From contig JAQGKB010000260.1 of NCBI GenBank assembly GCA_028290345.1, positions 1-5,277 of the forward strand: a DNA stretch of 5,277 bases. The letters run 5' to 3'. The position numbers were made by a program, and so were the translations under genes. The notes beneath the pieces were generated by a model, which saw nothing but the letters and a program-made list of their open reading frames with translations, was not told the DNA's origin and made no database searches. This DNA comes from Hyphomicrobiales bacterium. Lineage in GTDB: Bacteria > Pseudomonadota > Alphaproteobacteria > Rhizobiales > Devosiaceae. Within the stretch, counting starts at the first letter, position 1; every line of letters begins with the position of its first letter. Positions 1 to 5,155 of the stretch are shown here, piece after piece.

Positions 1-771
1 GGTGAACACCAGTCCGTAAAGCAGCTCGTTCCAAATGCTGGTGAATTGCCAGATGACGGTGACGATAAGGATCGGCGGCGACAGCGGCAGCACCACCTTC
101 CAGAAGATGCGCCAGAACCCCGCACCATCGATCCGCGCCGCCTTGATCAGATCGTCCGGAATATTGGCGAAGAAGTTGCGGCAGAACAGCGTGGTGAACG
201 AAAGGCCCTGGATGGAGTGGATCAGGATCAGGCCGTAAACCGAGTTGGCGAGGTGCAGCTTGCCCATGATGTAGGCCCAGGGCAGCAGCGTCACCTGCCC
301 GGGCATGAACACGCCCAGCATCACGCAGGTGAACAGGATGTCCGAGCCCCTGAACCTCCATTTGCTGAGGACATAGCCATTGATGGCGCCGAGCGCCGTC
401 GAGATCAGCGTCGGCGGGATGGTGATTTTCAGCGAATTGTAGAAATTCGCCTGCACGCCCGAACAAGTGCCGCTCACGCAGGCCTCGTTCCACGCCCTGC
501 CCCAGGCGGCGAAGGAAAAGCCCTGCGGCAGGCCGATCAGCCCGTGCTTGGCGATCTCGGGAAAACTGCGAAACGAGTTGGAGACAACGACCAGCAGCGG
601 CAGCAAATAGATTGCCGCAAAGAGCGCCAGCACGCCATAGATCAGCGTTCGCGACAGCAGCCAGCGGCGGTGCGCCGCCGCCGCTTCCCGATCGCCAATG
701 TCAAAATTCGCGCTGGTCGAAGCTTGTGCGTAAGAAATGAGGCCACTCCCAGCGACTTTTCCACCCACCAT
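1..771 (-). CDS. Carbohydrate ABC transporter permease, MalG/GtsC-like (3' end beyond window)
   Basis: Inner-membrane subunit of a binding-protein-dependent sugar importer (CUT1 family). The frame is open from ATG at 769-771 to the left edge, giving 257 residues; family members are usually about 280-300, so the last membrane helix is missing. Visible parts are a hydrophilic N-terminus (1-40), TM1 (about 42-64, LIYGVLALFAAIYLLPLLVV), a periplasmic loop with a Cys pair (C98, C103), and helices around 113-136, 142-170, 176-195 and 232-255. The cytoplasmic EAA loop that docks on the ATPase reads KAARIDGAGFWRIFWKVVLP (210-229). The loop Cys pair and the IWQFTSIWNELLYG segment resemble glucose/mannose-type GtsC permeases as I remember them; the substrate is inference. 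The start has only a weak upstream AGG. An in-frame stop at 793-795 limits any extension. The gene follows the efflux-pump gene by 47 nt, with no MalF-type partner in between. Confidence 0.9.
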   Translation of the reverse strand, partial: MVGGKVAGSGLISYAQASTSANFDIGDREAAAAHRRWLLSRTLIYGVLALFAAIYLLPLLVVVSNSFRSFPEIAKHGLIGLPQGFSFAAWGRAWNEACVSGTCSGVQANFYNSLKITIPPTLISTALGAINGYVLSKWRFRGSDILFTCVMLGVFMPGQVTLLPWAYIMGKLHLANSVYGLILIHSIQGLSFTTLFCRNFFANIPDDLIKAARIDGAGFWRIFWKVVLPLSPPILIVTVIWQFTSIWNELLYGLVFT

Positions 772-777
772 ATGGAG

Positions 778-817
778 CCTGCGCGGCCGTGTCTAACGAC
801 GAATGTGGCCGCGCCGG
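778..817 (-). other. GC-rich inverted repeat between efflux-pump stop and permease start
   Basis: Perfect 8-bp arms GCGCGGCC (781-788) and GGCCGCGC (807-814) enclose an 18-nt loop. Two more G-C pairs follow outside after one mismatch. The element fills most of the 47-nt gap between the pump stop codon and the permease ATG. There is no T-run after it on the minus strand, so it is not a classical intrinsic terminator. It could stabilise the upstream message, weaken read-through or limit access to the permease start. The arms are seen in the sequence; the role is inference. Confidence 0.45.
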
Positions 818-818
818 A

Positions 819-2306
819 TCAGTGGCCGCCGGGCATTCCCCCGGACATTGCCCCGCCAGCCGGCTTCCTGATGAAGAAAGCCGCCGCTACCGCGAAAAGC
901 GAGATGATCGCCCCACACAAGAAGGCCGTTCGAATACCGCCAGTCGTTGCCGAGATCATCGGCTCGCCGGCTGCGGCCAGTCCCGCCGCGCGGCTGGACA
1001 TCAACGCGACGAACAACGCCACGCCGGTGGCGCCGGCCACCTGCTGCACGGTACCGAGCAGCGCGCTGCCATGTGAATAGAGCTTTGGCGGCACGGCGCT
1101 GAGGCTCGCCGTGAACAACGGCGTGAACACCAGGGACAGACCGATGCTGATCGCGACGTGACCGGCAAGGATGTAGGGAATCGGCGTGTTCTGGTCGAGC
1201 ATCGTCATCAGCCACAGCACCGCGCTCACGATGATGGCTCCCGGCACCAGCAGCACTGTCGGACCATACTTGTCGTATAGCCGCCCGACGGGCGGGGCCA
1301 GCAGCCCCATCACCAGGCCCCCCGGCAGCAACAGAAACCCCGTCTGCAGCGTGTCGAGGCGAAGCACGGTCTGCAGGTAGATGGGCAAAAGGATGATGGT
1401 GCCGAATAACGCCATCATGCAGATGGCCATCATGGTCACCGAGATCGCGAAGGTCTTCGACGTCAAAGTGCGCAGGTCGAGTAGGGCCTTGTCCCTTTTC
1501 TGCAACCAGATCTGGCGCAAGATGAACGCAACGAGCCCCACCGCGCCGACGCTGAGCGACATCCAACCCGGAATCGCCCCCTCGCCGCTCGACGGATCGC
1601 CAAAACTGCTCAAGCCGTAGACGAGACCGCCAAACCCGAGTGCAGAGAGGATCACCGAGATCACATCCAGCGGCACTTGGCGGGGCGTCGTCACGTTCTT
1701 GATCAGGCGCGTGCCGAGCAGCAGCGCTGCCAGCGCGATCGGCAGCACCAGCAGAAACATCCACCGCCACTCGAGGACCTGGAGAATGAAACCCGAAATT
1801 GTTGGTCCGATCGCCGGGGCGACAGAGATCACGATGGAAATATTGCCCATCGTCTTGCCGCGCGCGTTTTCAGGGACCAGCGTCATCACCGTCGTCATCA
1901 GCAGCGGCAGCATGATCGCGGTGCCCAGCGCCTGCACGATCCGACCGAGCACCAGCAGTTCCAGGCCGGGCGACACGGCACAGAGCAGCGTGCCGGCGCT
2001 GAACAGGCTCATCGCCAGGATAAAGATCGGGCGGGTATTGATCCGCTGGATCAGGAACCCGGTGACCGGGATGACAATCGCCATGGTCAGCAGGAATGCC
2101 GTCGTCAGCCATTGCGCGGCGCTGGCCGTAACATTGAGGTCCTTCATCAGGTGTGGCAGGGCCACGCTCATGATGGTCTCGTTCAGGATGACCACGAAGG
2201 TGGAGACCAAAAGAATAGAGATGACTAGCCGGTTGCGCGACCCCATATCGGCGTCGGCGGATGCGTCTGCTGGCAAATCAACAGCGGCTTGCGTCTCAGG
2301 GGTCAT
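819..2306 (-). CDS. DHA2-family (EmrB/QacA/LmrB-like) MFS drug efflux transporter
   Basis: Proton-coupled multidrug exporter of the 14-TM DHA2 branch, in the inner membrane; 495 residues, the usual length. After a short acidic N-terminus (1-24), TM1 runs into the DHA2 motif NETIMSVALP (42-51). The loop 2-3 motif A is GFLIQRINTR (83-92), motif B contains R122 in LGRIVQALG, and antiporter motif C reads APAIGPTISG (163-172). Further hydrophobic helices continue to about 480, and the protein ends in a Gly/Met-rich tail (GGAMSGGMPGGH). The first motif residue is Asn42, where QacA-like proteins have Asp; LmrB-like proteins also have Asn, so this is subfamily variation. The start at 2304-2306 is favoured over Met21 because AGGAG lies 7 nt upstream. 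No regulator gene adjoins it. The drug substrate cannot be read from the sequence. Confidence 0.95.
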   Translation of the reverse strand: MTPETQAAVDLPADASADADMGSRNRLVISILLVSTFVVILNETIMSVALPHLMKDLNVTASAAQWLTTAFLLTMAIVIPVTGFLIQRINTRPIFILAMSLFSAGTLLCAVSPGLELLVLGRIVQALGTAIMLPLLMTTVMTLVPENARGKTMGNISIVISVAPAIGPTISGFILQVLEWRWMFLLVLPIALAALLLGTRLIKNVTTPRQVPLDVISVILSALGFGGLVYGLSSFGDPSSGEGAIPGWMSLSVGAVGLVAFILRQIWLQKRDKALLDLRTLTSKTFAISVTMMAICMMALFGTIILLPIYLQTVLRLDTLQTGFLLLPGGLVMGLLAPPVGRLYDKYGPTVLLVPGAIIVSAVLWLMTMLDQNTPIPYILAGHVAISIGLSLVFTPLFTASLSAVPPKLYSHGSALLGTVQQVAGATGVALFVALMSSRAAGLAAAGEPMISATTGGIRTAFLCGAIISLFAVAAAFFIRKPAGGAMSGGMPGGH

Positions 2307-2380
2307 TTTGGGGCTCCTGCCGGATATTCGTTAAAAAGCAAATTTCTGCGCCGCCTTACTACGGCGTGCGCGTCAGCCAT
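2303..2380 (-). CDS. Possible 25-codon leader ORF coupled to the efflux-pump start
   Basis: ATG at 2378-2380 opens a 25-codon frame whose TGA (2303-2305) overlaps the pump's ATG (2304-2306) as ATGA, the usual layout for translational coupling. AGGA (2391-2394) lies 10 nt upstream, a little far but usable. The peptide begins MADAHAVV, contains four consecutive Arg codons (AGG CGG CGC AGA, residues 9-12) and ends YPAGAPK. The pump's own AGGAG lies inside this frame, and a GC-rich hairpin covers its 5' half. Leader peptides are known to control some resistance genes by translational attenuation; that this one does so is inference. Short frames are common by chance, so confidence is low. Confidence 0.3.
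   Translation of the reverse strand: MADAHAVVRRRRNLLFNEYPAGAPK
2314..2318 (-). promoter_or_regulatory. Ribosome binding site of the efflux-pump gene
   Basis: On the minus strand the sequence reads AGGAG, then 7 nt (CCCCAAA), then ATG. This strong Shine-Dalgarno at ideal spacing settles the pump start at 2306 rather than the in-frame Met 20 codons later. Confidence 0.8.
2348..2371 (-). other. Hairpin in the efflux-pump leader
   Basis: GCGCCGCC (2348-2355) pairs with GGCG-T-GCGC (2363-2371): an 8-bp stem with one bulged base and a 7-nt loop. It lies about 40-65 nt upstream of the pump ATG and inside the possible leader ORF. On the minus strand it is followed after about 11 nt by TTTTT, too far for a good intrinsic terminator. 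It could be an attenuator, a weak terminator for the hydrolase transcript or a DNA operator. Confidence 0.4.
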
Positions 2381-2400
2381 TAGCTGCTTTTCCTACGACG

Positions 2401-2422
2401 GTCGACCCACCCGGCGTTCGAC
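2401..2422. repeat. Short inverted repeat GTCGA...TCGAC next to an AT-rich patch
   Basis: GTCGA (2401-2405) and TCGAC (2418-2422) form a 5-bp dyad with 12 nt between. It sits beside the only clearly AT-rich stretch of the 197-nt gap (about 2423-2442, AAAGAAATGAAATATTTTTG). This is a plausible place for the pump's promoter or operator on the minus strand, but I could not identify a convincing -35/-10 pair. The arms are short enough to be chance. Confidence 0.2.
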
Positions 2423-2503
2423 AAAGAAATGAAATATTTTTGACGTCGAGCATCGCTTGGCCCGCACCGGGTCTACCACGCGAGCTGTCATGGTTGCGCT
2501 CGC

Positions 2504-3607
2504 TTACTGGCTGATCTTGGCCTTGAGCGCGACGATACGTTTGTAACTGTCTTCGATATGTGCGGCAAATTTCGGATCGGCCTTGGCCTGCGCCACCAAA
2601 ATCCCGCGGATCTGGTCGCCGAGCCCGGCGCTATAAGCGGCGGTATTGGAGAATAGCAGCACGTCGACGCCGGCATTGACGGCGCGCACCACGGTATCCT
2701 TCAGCGTGAACTGCTTGCGGATGGCGCCCATTTCCAGGTCGTCGCTGATCACGACGCCCTTGTAGCCGATCTGACTGCGCAGCACGTCGTCGATCCAGAC
2801 GGGCGAAAGGCTGGCAGGCAGGTGCGCCGTGTCGCCGACCGGATCGTAGTTCGCGTCGTAGAGGTGCCCCACCATGACGAAATCGGCCAGCCCCTGGCCG
2901 ATCAACGTCCGGTAGGGTTCGAGCTCGGATTTGTCCCAGGTCTTGGTAATATCGACGAAGCCCTCATGGCTGTCGGTCGTGCTCGAGCCGTGCCCGGGGA
3001 AATGCTTTAGCGCCGTCAGCAGCCCCGCCTGCCGGTGCGCCCGGACGAAGGCGCCAGCATATGCCGCCACGGTGGCGGCATTCTTGCTGAACGAGCGGCC
3101 GTATTTGCCGATGATCGGGTTGGACGGGTTCACGTTGAGATCGACCACCGGACCGAAATTGACCGTGAAGCCAAGCTTTGCGATCGAGGCCGCCATCGCG
3201 CCATAGACCTTGCCCGCCTCGTCGGGCGTGCCGTCCCCGGCAATGGTTTGTGCGTTCGGAATTTCCTCGAAGCCGACATCCTTGGTCAGCCGTTCGACCG
3301 CGCCGCCCTCCTGGTCCAGCGTCAGGAACGGCGGCAGTGTCGGCGATGCCGCGCGGAACGCGGCGTTCATCGCCTTGACCGCCGCAAGGCTCGCGACATT
3401 TGTCTTGAGATACATCACGCCGCCGATCTCGCTCTTGGCGATCTCGTCCCGGATGGCGATGACCGATTTGTCGCTGATGTTGTTGCCGGCAAAGCCGATC
3501 ACGACCATCTGCCCAGCCATTTGTCCGAGCGAGGCAGCAAAGGCCGGCACCGGCGCAAGCGTGGCAAGCAGCGCCAGCGCAAAACAGTTCACTTTCAAGG
3601 GGTTCAC
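2504..3607 (-). CDS. Exported glycoside hydrolase family 3 protein, NagZ-like beta-N-acetylhexosaminidase
   Basis: Single-domain GH3 enzyme of 367 residues, predicted to cut terminal beta-GlcNAc, for example from peptidoglycan fragments. Residues 1-24 form a signal peptide (hydrophobic FALALLATLAPV, cleavage near AFA|AS). There is no lipobox, so the product is probably periplasmic. Family motifs appear in order: DQEGG (98-102) with R106; NFGPVVDLN (150-158); KHFPGHGSSTTDSH (201-214), which carries the Asp212/His214 acid-base dyad of NagZ enzymes; and VVISDDLEMGA (285-295), with Asp289 as the expected nucleophile. All key residues are present. Classical Gram-negative NagZ is cytoplasmic and about 340 residues long, so export is the notable difference. 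The start is GTG at 3605-3607, about 7 nt after GAGAG; no better in-frame start lies upstream, and it gives a complete signal peptide. It is divergent from the Hsp70 gene. GH3 membership is very sure; the exact substrate is inferred. Confidence 0.93.
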   Translation of the reverse strand: MNPLKVNCFALALLATLAPVPAFAASLGQMAGQMVVIGFAGNNISDKSVIAIRDEIAKSEIGGVMYLKTNVASLAAVKAMNAAFRAASPTLPPFLTLDQEGGAVERLTKDVGFEEIPNAQTIAGDGTPDEAGKVYGAMAASIAKLGFTVNFGPVVDLNVNPSNPIIGKYGRSFSKNAATVAAYAGAFVRAHRQAGLLTALKHFPGHGSSTTDSHEGFVDITKTWDKSELEPYRTLIGQGLADFVMVGHLYDANYDPVGDTAHLPASLSPVWIDDVLRSQIGYKGVVISDDLEMGAIRKQFTLKDTVVRAVNAGVDVLLFSNTAAYSAGLGDQIRGILVAQAKADPKFAAHIEDSYKRIVALKAKISQ

Positions 3608-3664
3608 TGGGGTTCTCTCATCCGAATCGCGCCACCATGCCGTAGCATTGCGGCAGAAACAATG

Positions 3665-3686
3665 AGGCCGCGTTAAAGCGCGGCTT
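3665..3686. other. GC-rich hairpin/dyad in the divergent region
   Basis: GCCGCG (3667-3672) and CGCGGC (3679-3684) are perfect complements around the loop TTAAAG. As plus-strand RNA the stem extends by a G-U and an A-U pair to 8 bp. No T-run follows on either strand, so an operator or leader structure is more likely than a terminator. Confidence 0.35.
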
Positions 3687-3713
3687 GCCCACGGCAGCCT
3701 CTGTCGCTAATAC
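3685..3713 (+). promoter_or_regulatory. Candidate promoter for the Hsp70 gene
   Basis: A TTGCCC -35-like hexamer (3685-3690) is followed by 15-17 nt and GCTAATAC (3706-3713), a partial -10. Transcription would then start around 3720, leaving a leader of roughly 25 nt before the TTG start. The match is only partial and was made by eye. Confidence 0.25.
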
Positions 3714-3743
3714 AACCCTCCCGCCGCCATCCGAGATCAGACC

Positions 3744-5006
3744 TTGAGTAATCCGACCCTTAGTTGTGGCCTCGATTTTGGCACGTCCAATTCCACACTG
3801 GGCACCGTGGGCGCCGACGGCGCACCCAACCTCGTGCCGCTCGAAGACGGCCGCCCCACCATCCCCAGCGCCATCTTTTTCAGCTTCGAGGACGAGAGCG
3901 TCTTTTTCGGCCGCAAGGCGCTCAGCGAATATGTCAGCGGCGCCGGTGGCCGCATCATGCGCTCGCTCAAGAGTGTGCTCGGAACCTCGCTCATGGGCGA
4001 CACCACGCGGATCAAGGCCCGCTCCTGGCCATTCATCGACATTCTGGGTCTCTATGTCGGCGAGCTGAAACAGCGATCGGAAACCCTGCTCGGCCGCGCC
4101 ATCGACAACGTCGTGGTCGGCCGGCCGGTCCACTTCGTAGACGACGACCAGCGCGCCGATGCCGAAGCGCAGCGCCAGCTCGAAGGCGCTGTGCGGGCCA
4201 AAGGTTTTCGGCACATCGAGTTCCAGTTCGAACCGATCGCCGCCGCGCTCGACTACGAACGGCAGATCGAAGACGAGCAACTGGCGCTGATCGTCGACAT
4301 CGGCGGCGGCACCTCGGACTTCTCGATCATCCGCGTATCGCCTGAGCGGGCCCGCGCCAGCGATCGCCAGGCCGATATCCTTGCCACCACGGGCGTGCAT
4401 ATCGGCGGCACCGATTTCGACCGCATGCTCTCCATGGCCAAGGTGATGCCGGCGCTCGGTTACCAGACGCCGACCCGCGACGGCAAGCGCCCCCTGCCCT
4501 CCGGCCCTTACTACGATCTCGCCACCTGGCACCGGATCAACCGGCTCTACGTGCCGCAAACCCTGCTCGAACTGCGGCAGACGCGGCGCGAAGCCAAATA
4601 TCCCGAGCGGGTGGAACAGATGCTCGCCGTGATCGAGGACCGGCAAGGTCACCGCCTCGCATCAACCGTCGAGGACGCCAAGATCGCCCTTACCGCCATC
4701 GCCGAAACCGAGTTTTCCTTCACAGCCCGCGATGTCGCGCTGCAGACCATCATCACCAGCGCCGACCTCGGCCGGGCGATCGAAAACGCCGTGGAGCGGT
4801 TGGTCGCGACGATCAATGCCACGCTGCAGCATGCCGGCCTCGCCGCCTCGGCAATCGAAACCCTGATCCTCACCGGCGGCTCGACGCAAATCCCTGCCAT
4901 CATGAGCCGCCTGCACGCGCTTTTCCCCGAGGCGCGGTTCGTGCAGACCGATGCTTTCGGCAGTGTCGGACTAGGCCTGGCCCTGGACGCATCGCGAAAG
5001 TTCTAG
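3744..5006 (+). CDS. Hsp70-family ATPase, YegD-like, without substrate-binding domain
   Basis: Actin/Hsp70-fold ATPase of 420 residues, presumably cytoplasmic and chaperone-like; E. coli YegD (about 450) is the nearest family I recognise. Nucleotide-site motifs appear in order: phosphate-1 GLDFGTSNSTLG (9-20), VVVGRPVHF (123-131), EPIAAAL (163-169, the Hsp70 EPxAAAL signature), phosphate-2 VDIGGGTSDFSII (184-196), GGTDFD (221-226), EDAKIAL (310-316) and the adenosine motif LTGGSTQIP (376-384). The chain ends soon after the ATPase fold, so the beta-sandwich substrate-binding domain and lid of DnaK are absent, as is usual for this family. The start is TTG at 3744-3746: an in-frame stop at 3708-3710 precedes it, no ATG or GTG lies between, and the next ATG would remove phosphate-1. 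The upstream GAG (3733-3735) is a weak ribosome site. The client is unknown. Confidence 0.93.
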   Translation: MSNPTLSCGLDFGTSNSTLGTVGADGAPNLVPLEDGRPTIPSAIFFSFEDESVFFGRKALSEYVSGAGGRIMRSLKSVLGTSLMGDTTRIKARSWPFIDILGLYVGELKQRSETLLGRAIDNVVVGRPVHFVDDDQRADAEAQRQLEGAVRAKGFRHIEFQFEPIAAALDYERQIEDEQLALIVDIGGGTSDFSIIRVSPERARASDRQADILATTGVHIGGTDFDRMLSMAKVMPALGYQTPTRDGKRPLPSGPYYDLATWHRINRLYVPQTLLELRQTRREAKYPERVEQMLAVIEDRQGHRLASTVEDAKIALTAIAETEFSFTARDVALQTIITSADLGRAIENAVERLVATINATLQHAGLAASAIETLILTGGSTQIPAIMSRLHALFPEARFVQTDAFGSVGLGLALDASRKF

Positions 5007-5020
5007 GCAGCGCAAGCTGC
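5007..5020 (+). terminator. Small GCAA-tetraloop hairpin right after the Hsp70 stop
   Basis: GCAGC (5007-5011), GCAA (5012-5015) and GCTGC (5016-5020) form a 5-bp stem closed by a GNRA-type tetraloop, beginning at the base after the TAG. No T-run follows. It may mark the Hsp70 mRNA 3' end together with the larger repeat beside it. Confidence 0.35.
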
Positions 5021-5036
5021 TACCCCCACCCTTGAT

Positions 5037-5058
5037 CCCTCCCCACAAGGGGGGAGGG
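5037..5058. repeat. Left inner palindrome of the repeat element
   Basis: CCCTCCCC (5037-5044), loop ACAAGG, GGGGAGGG (5051-5058): a perfect 8-bp self-complementary unit. It has six G residues before the A, where the partner's complement has five. Confidence 0.85.
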
Positions 5059-5085
5059 AATTCGACGGCCATGCAATTTGGCGCT

Positions 5086-5106
5086 CCCTCCCCCTTGTGG
5101 GGAGGG
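5086..5106. repeat. Right inner palindrome of the repeat element
   Basis: CCCTCCCC (5086-5093), loop CTTGT, GGGGAGGG (5099-5106). It is the reverse complement of the left unit apart from one missing base, so the two can pair with each other or fold separately. Confidence 0.85.
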
Positions 5107-5137
5107 AAGGCGGCAGCAAGGGGTGGGGGTGGCAGCC

Positions 5138-5148
5138 CGGCACTGCCG
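5138..5148 (-). terminator. Small hairpin after the acetyl-CoA synthetase stop
   Basis: CGGC (5138-5141), ACT, GCCG (5145-5148) form a 4-bp stem 7 nt beyond the acs stop codon on the minus strand. An overlapping alternative stem is GGCAG/CTGCC (5131-5135 and 5143-5147). There is no T-run. It is a weak terminator candidate, probably helped by the adjacent large repeat. Confidence 0.3.
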
Positions 5149-5155
5149 CAGGGGC

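Larger units (their letters stand above)
3608..3743. promoter_or_regulatory. Divergent promoter region between GH3 and Hsp70 genes
   Basis: These 136 nt must carry the 5' signals of both flanking genes, which point away from each other. They contain several short dyads: TGCCG/CGGCA (3638-3642 and 3651-3655), AGGCCGCG/CGCGGCTT (3665-3672 and 3679-3686), and GAGGC/GCCTC (3664-3668 and 3697-3701). These could be operators or leader structures. I see no recognised regulator consensus. Confidence 0.5.
5016..5136. repeat. Nested inverted-repeat intergenic element (REP/MITE-like)
   Basis: A 121-bp element with two layers of inverted repeat. The outer arms GCTGCTACCCCCACCC (5016-5031) and GGGGTGGGGGTGGCAGC (5120-5136) are almost complementary. 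The inner arms at 5037-5058 and 5086-5106 are complementary apart from one extra G. Each inner arm is itself a palindrome, CCCTCCCC...GGGGAGGG, with a 5-6-nt loop. The RNA or DNA could therefore fold as one long cruciform or as two small hairpins. The unpaired centre is 5059-5085. Its place between convergent genes suits bidirectional 3'-end formation. I recall similar CCCTCCCC/ACAAGGGG palindromes as dispersed intergenic repeats in Rhizobiales-type genomes; copy number here cannot be seen from one window. Confidence 0.85.

Noticed and set aside
46..1080. 344-codon open frame on the plus strand
   Set aside because: It is antisense to the ABC permease and the end of the pump gene. Its product is charged and His/Gln/Arg-rich with no domain, whereas the minus strand carries family motifs throughout.
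793..1770. 325-codon minus-strand frame overlapping the pump gene
   Set aside because: It is an out-of-frame shadow of the DHA2 pump, rich in Ala, Arg, His and Asp with no membrane segments, while the pump frame contains all the expected motifs.
2393..2491. 32-codon minus-strand ORF just after the hydrolase stop
   Set aside because: It has no convincing ribosome site, no coupling to a neighbouring start and no recognisable sequence; most likely chance.
2401..2503. Intrinsic terminator for the hydrolase gene
   Set aside because: The only small stem close to the stop (CCCG/CGGG around 2461-2471) has 4 bp and no T-run after it on the minus strand, so I did not call a terminator there.
3618..4652. 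344-codon minus-strand frame opposite the Hsp70 gene
   Set aside because: It is the antisense shadow of the Hsp70 gene. The plus strand carries the phosphate-1, phosphate-2 and adenosine motifs, and the antisense product resembles nothing known to me.
5037..5106. Two similar units that might suggest a CRISPR or direct-repeat array
   Set aside because: The units are inverted, palindromic and only two in number, with no regular spacers; this is a REP/MITE-like inverted repeat.
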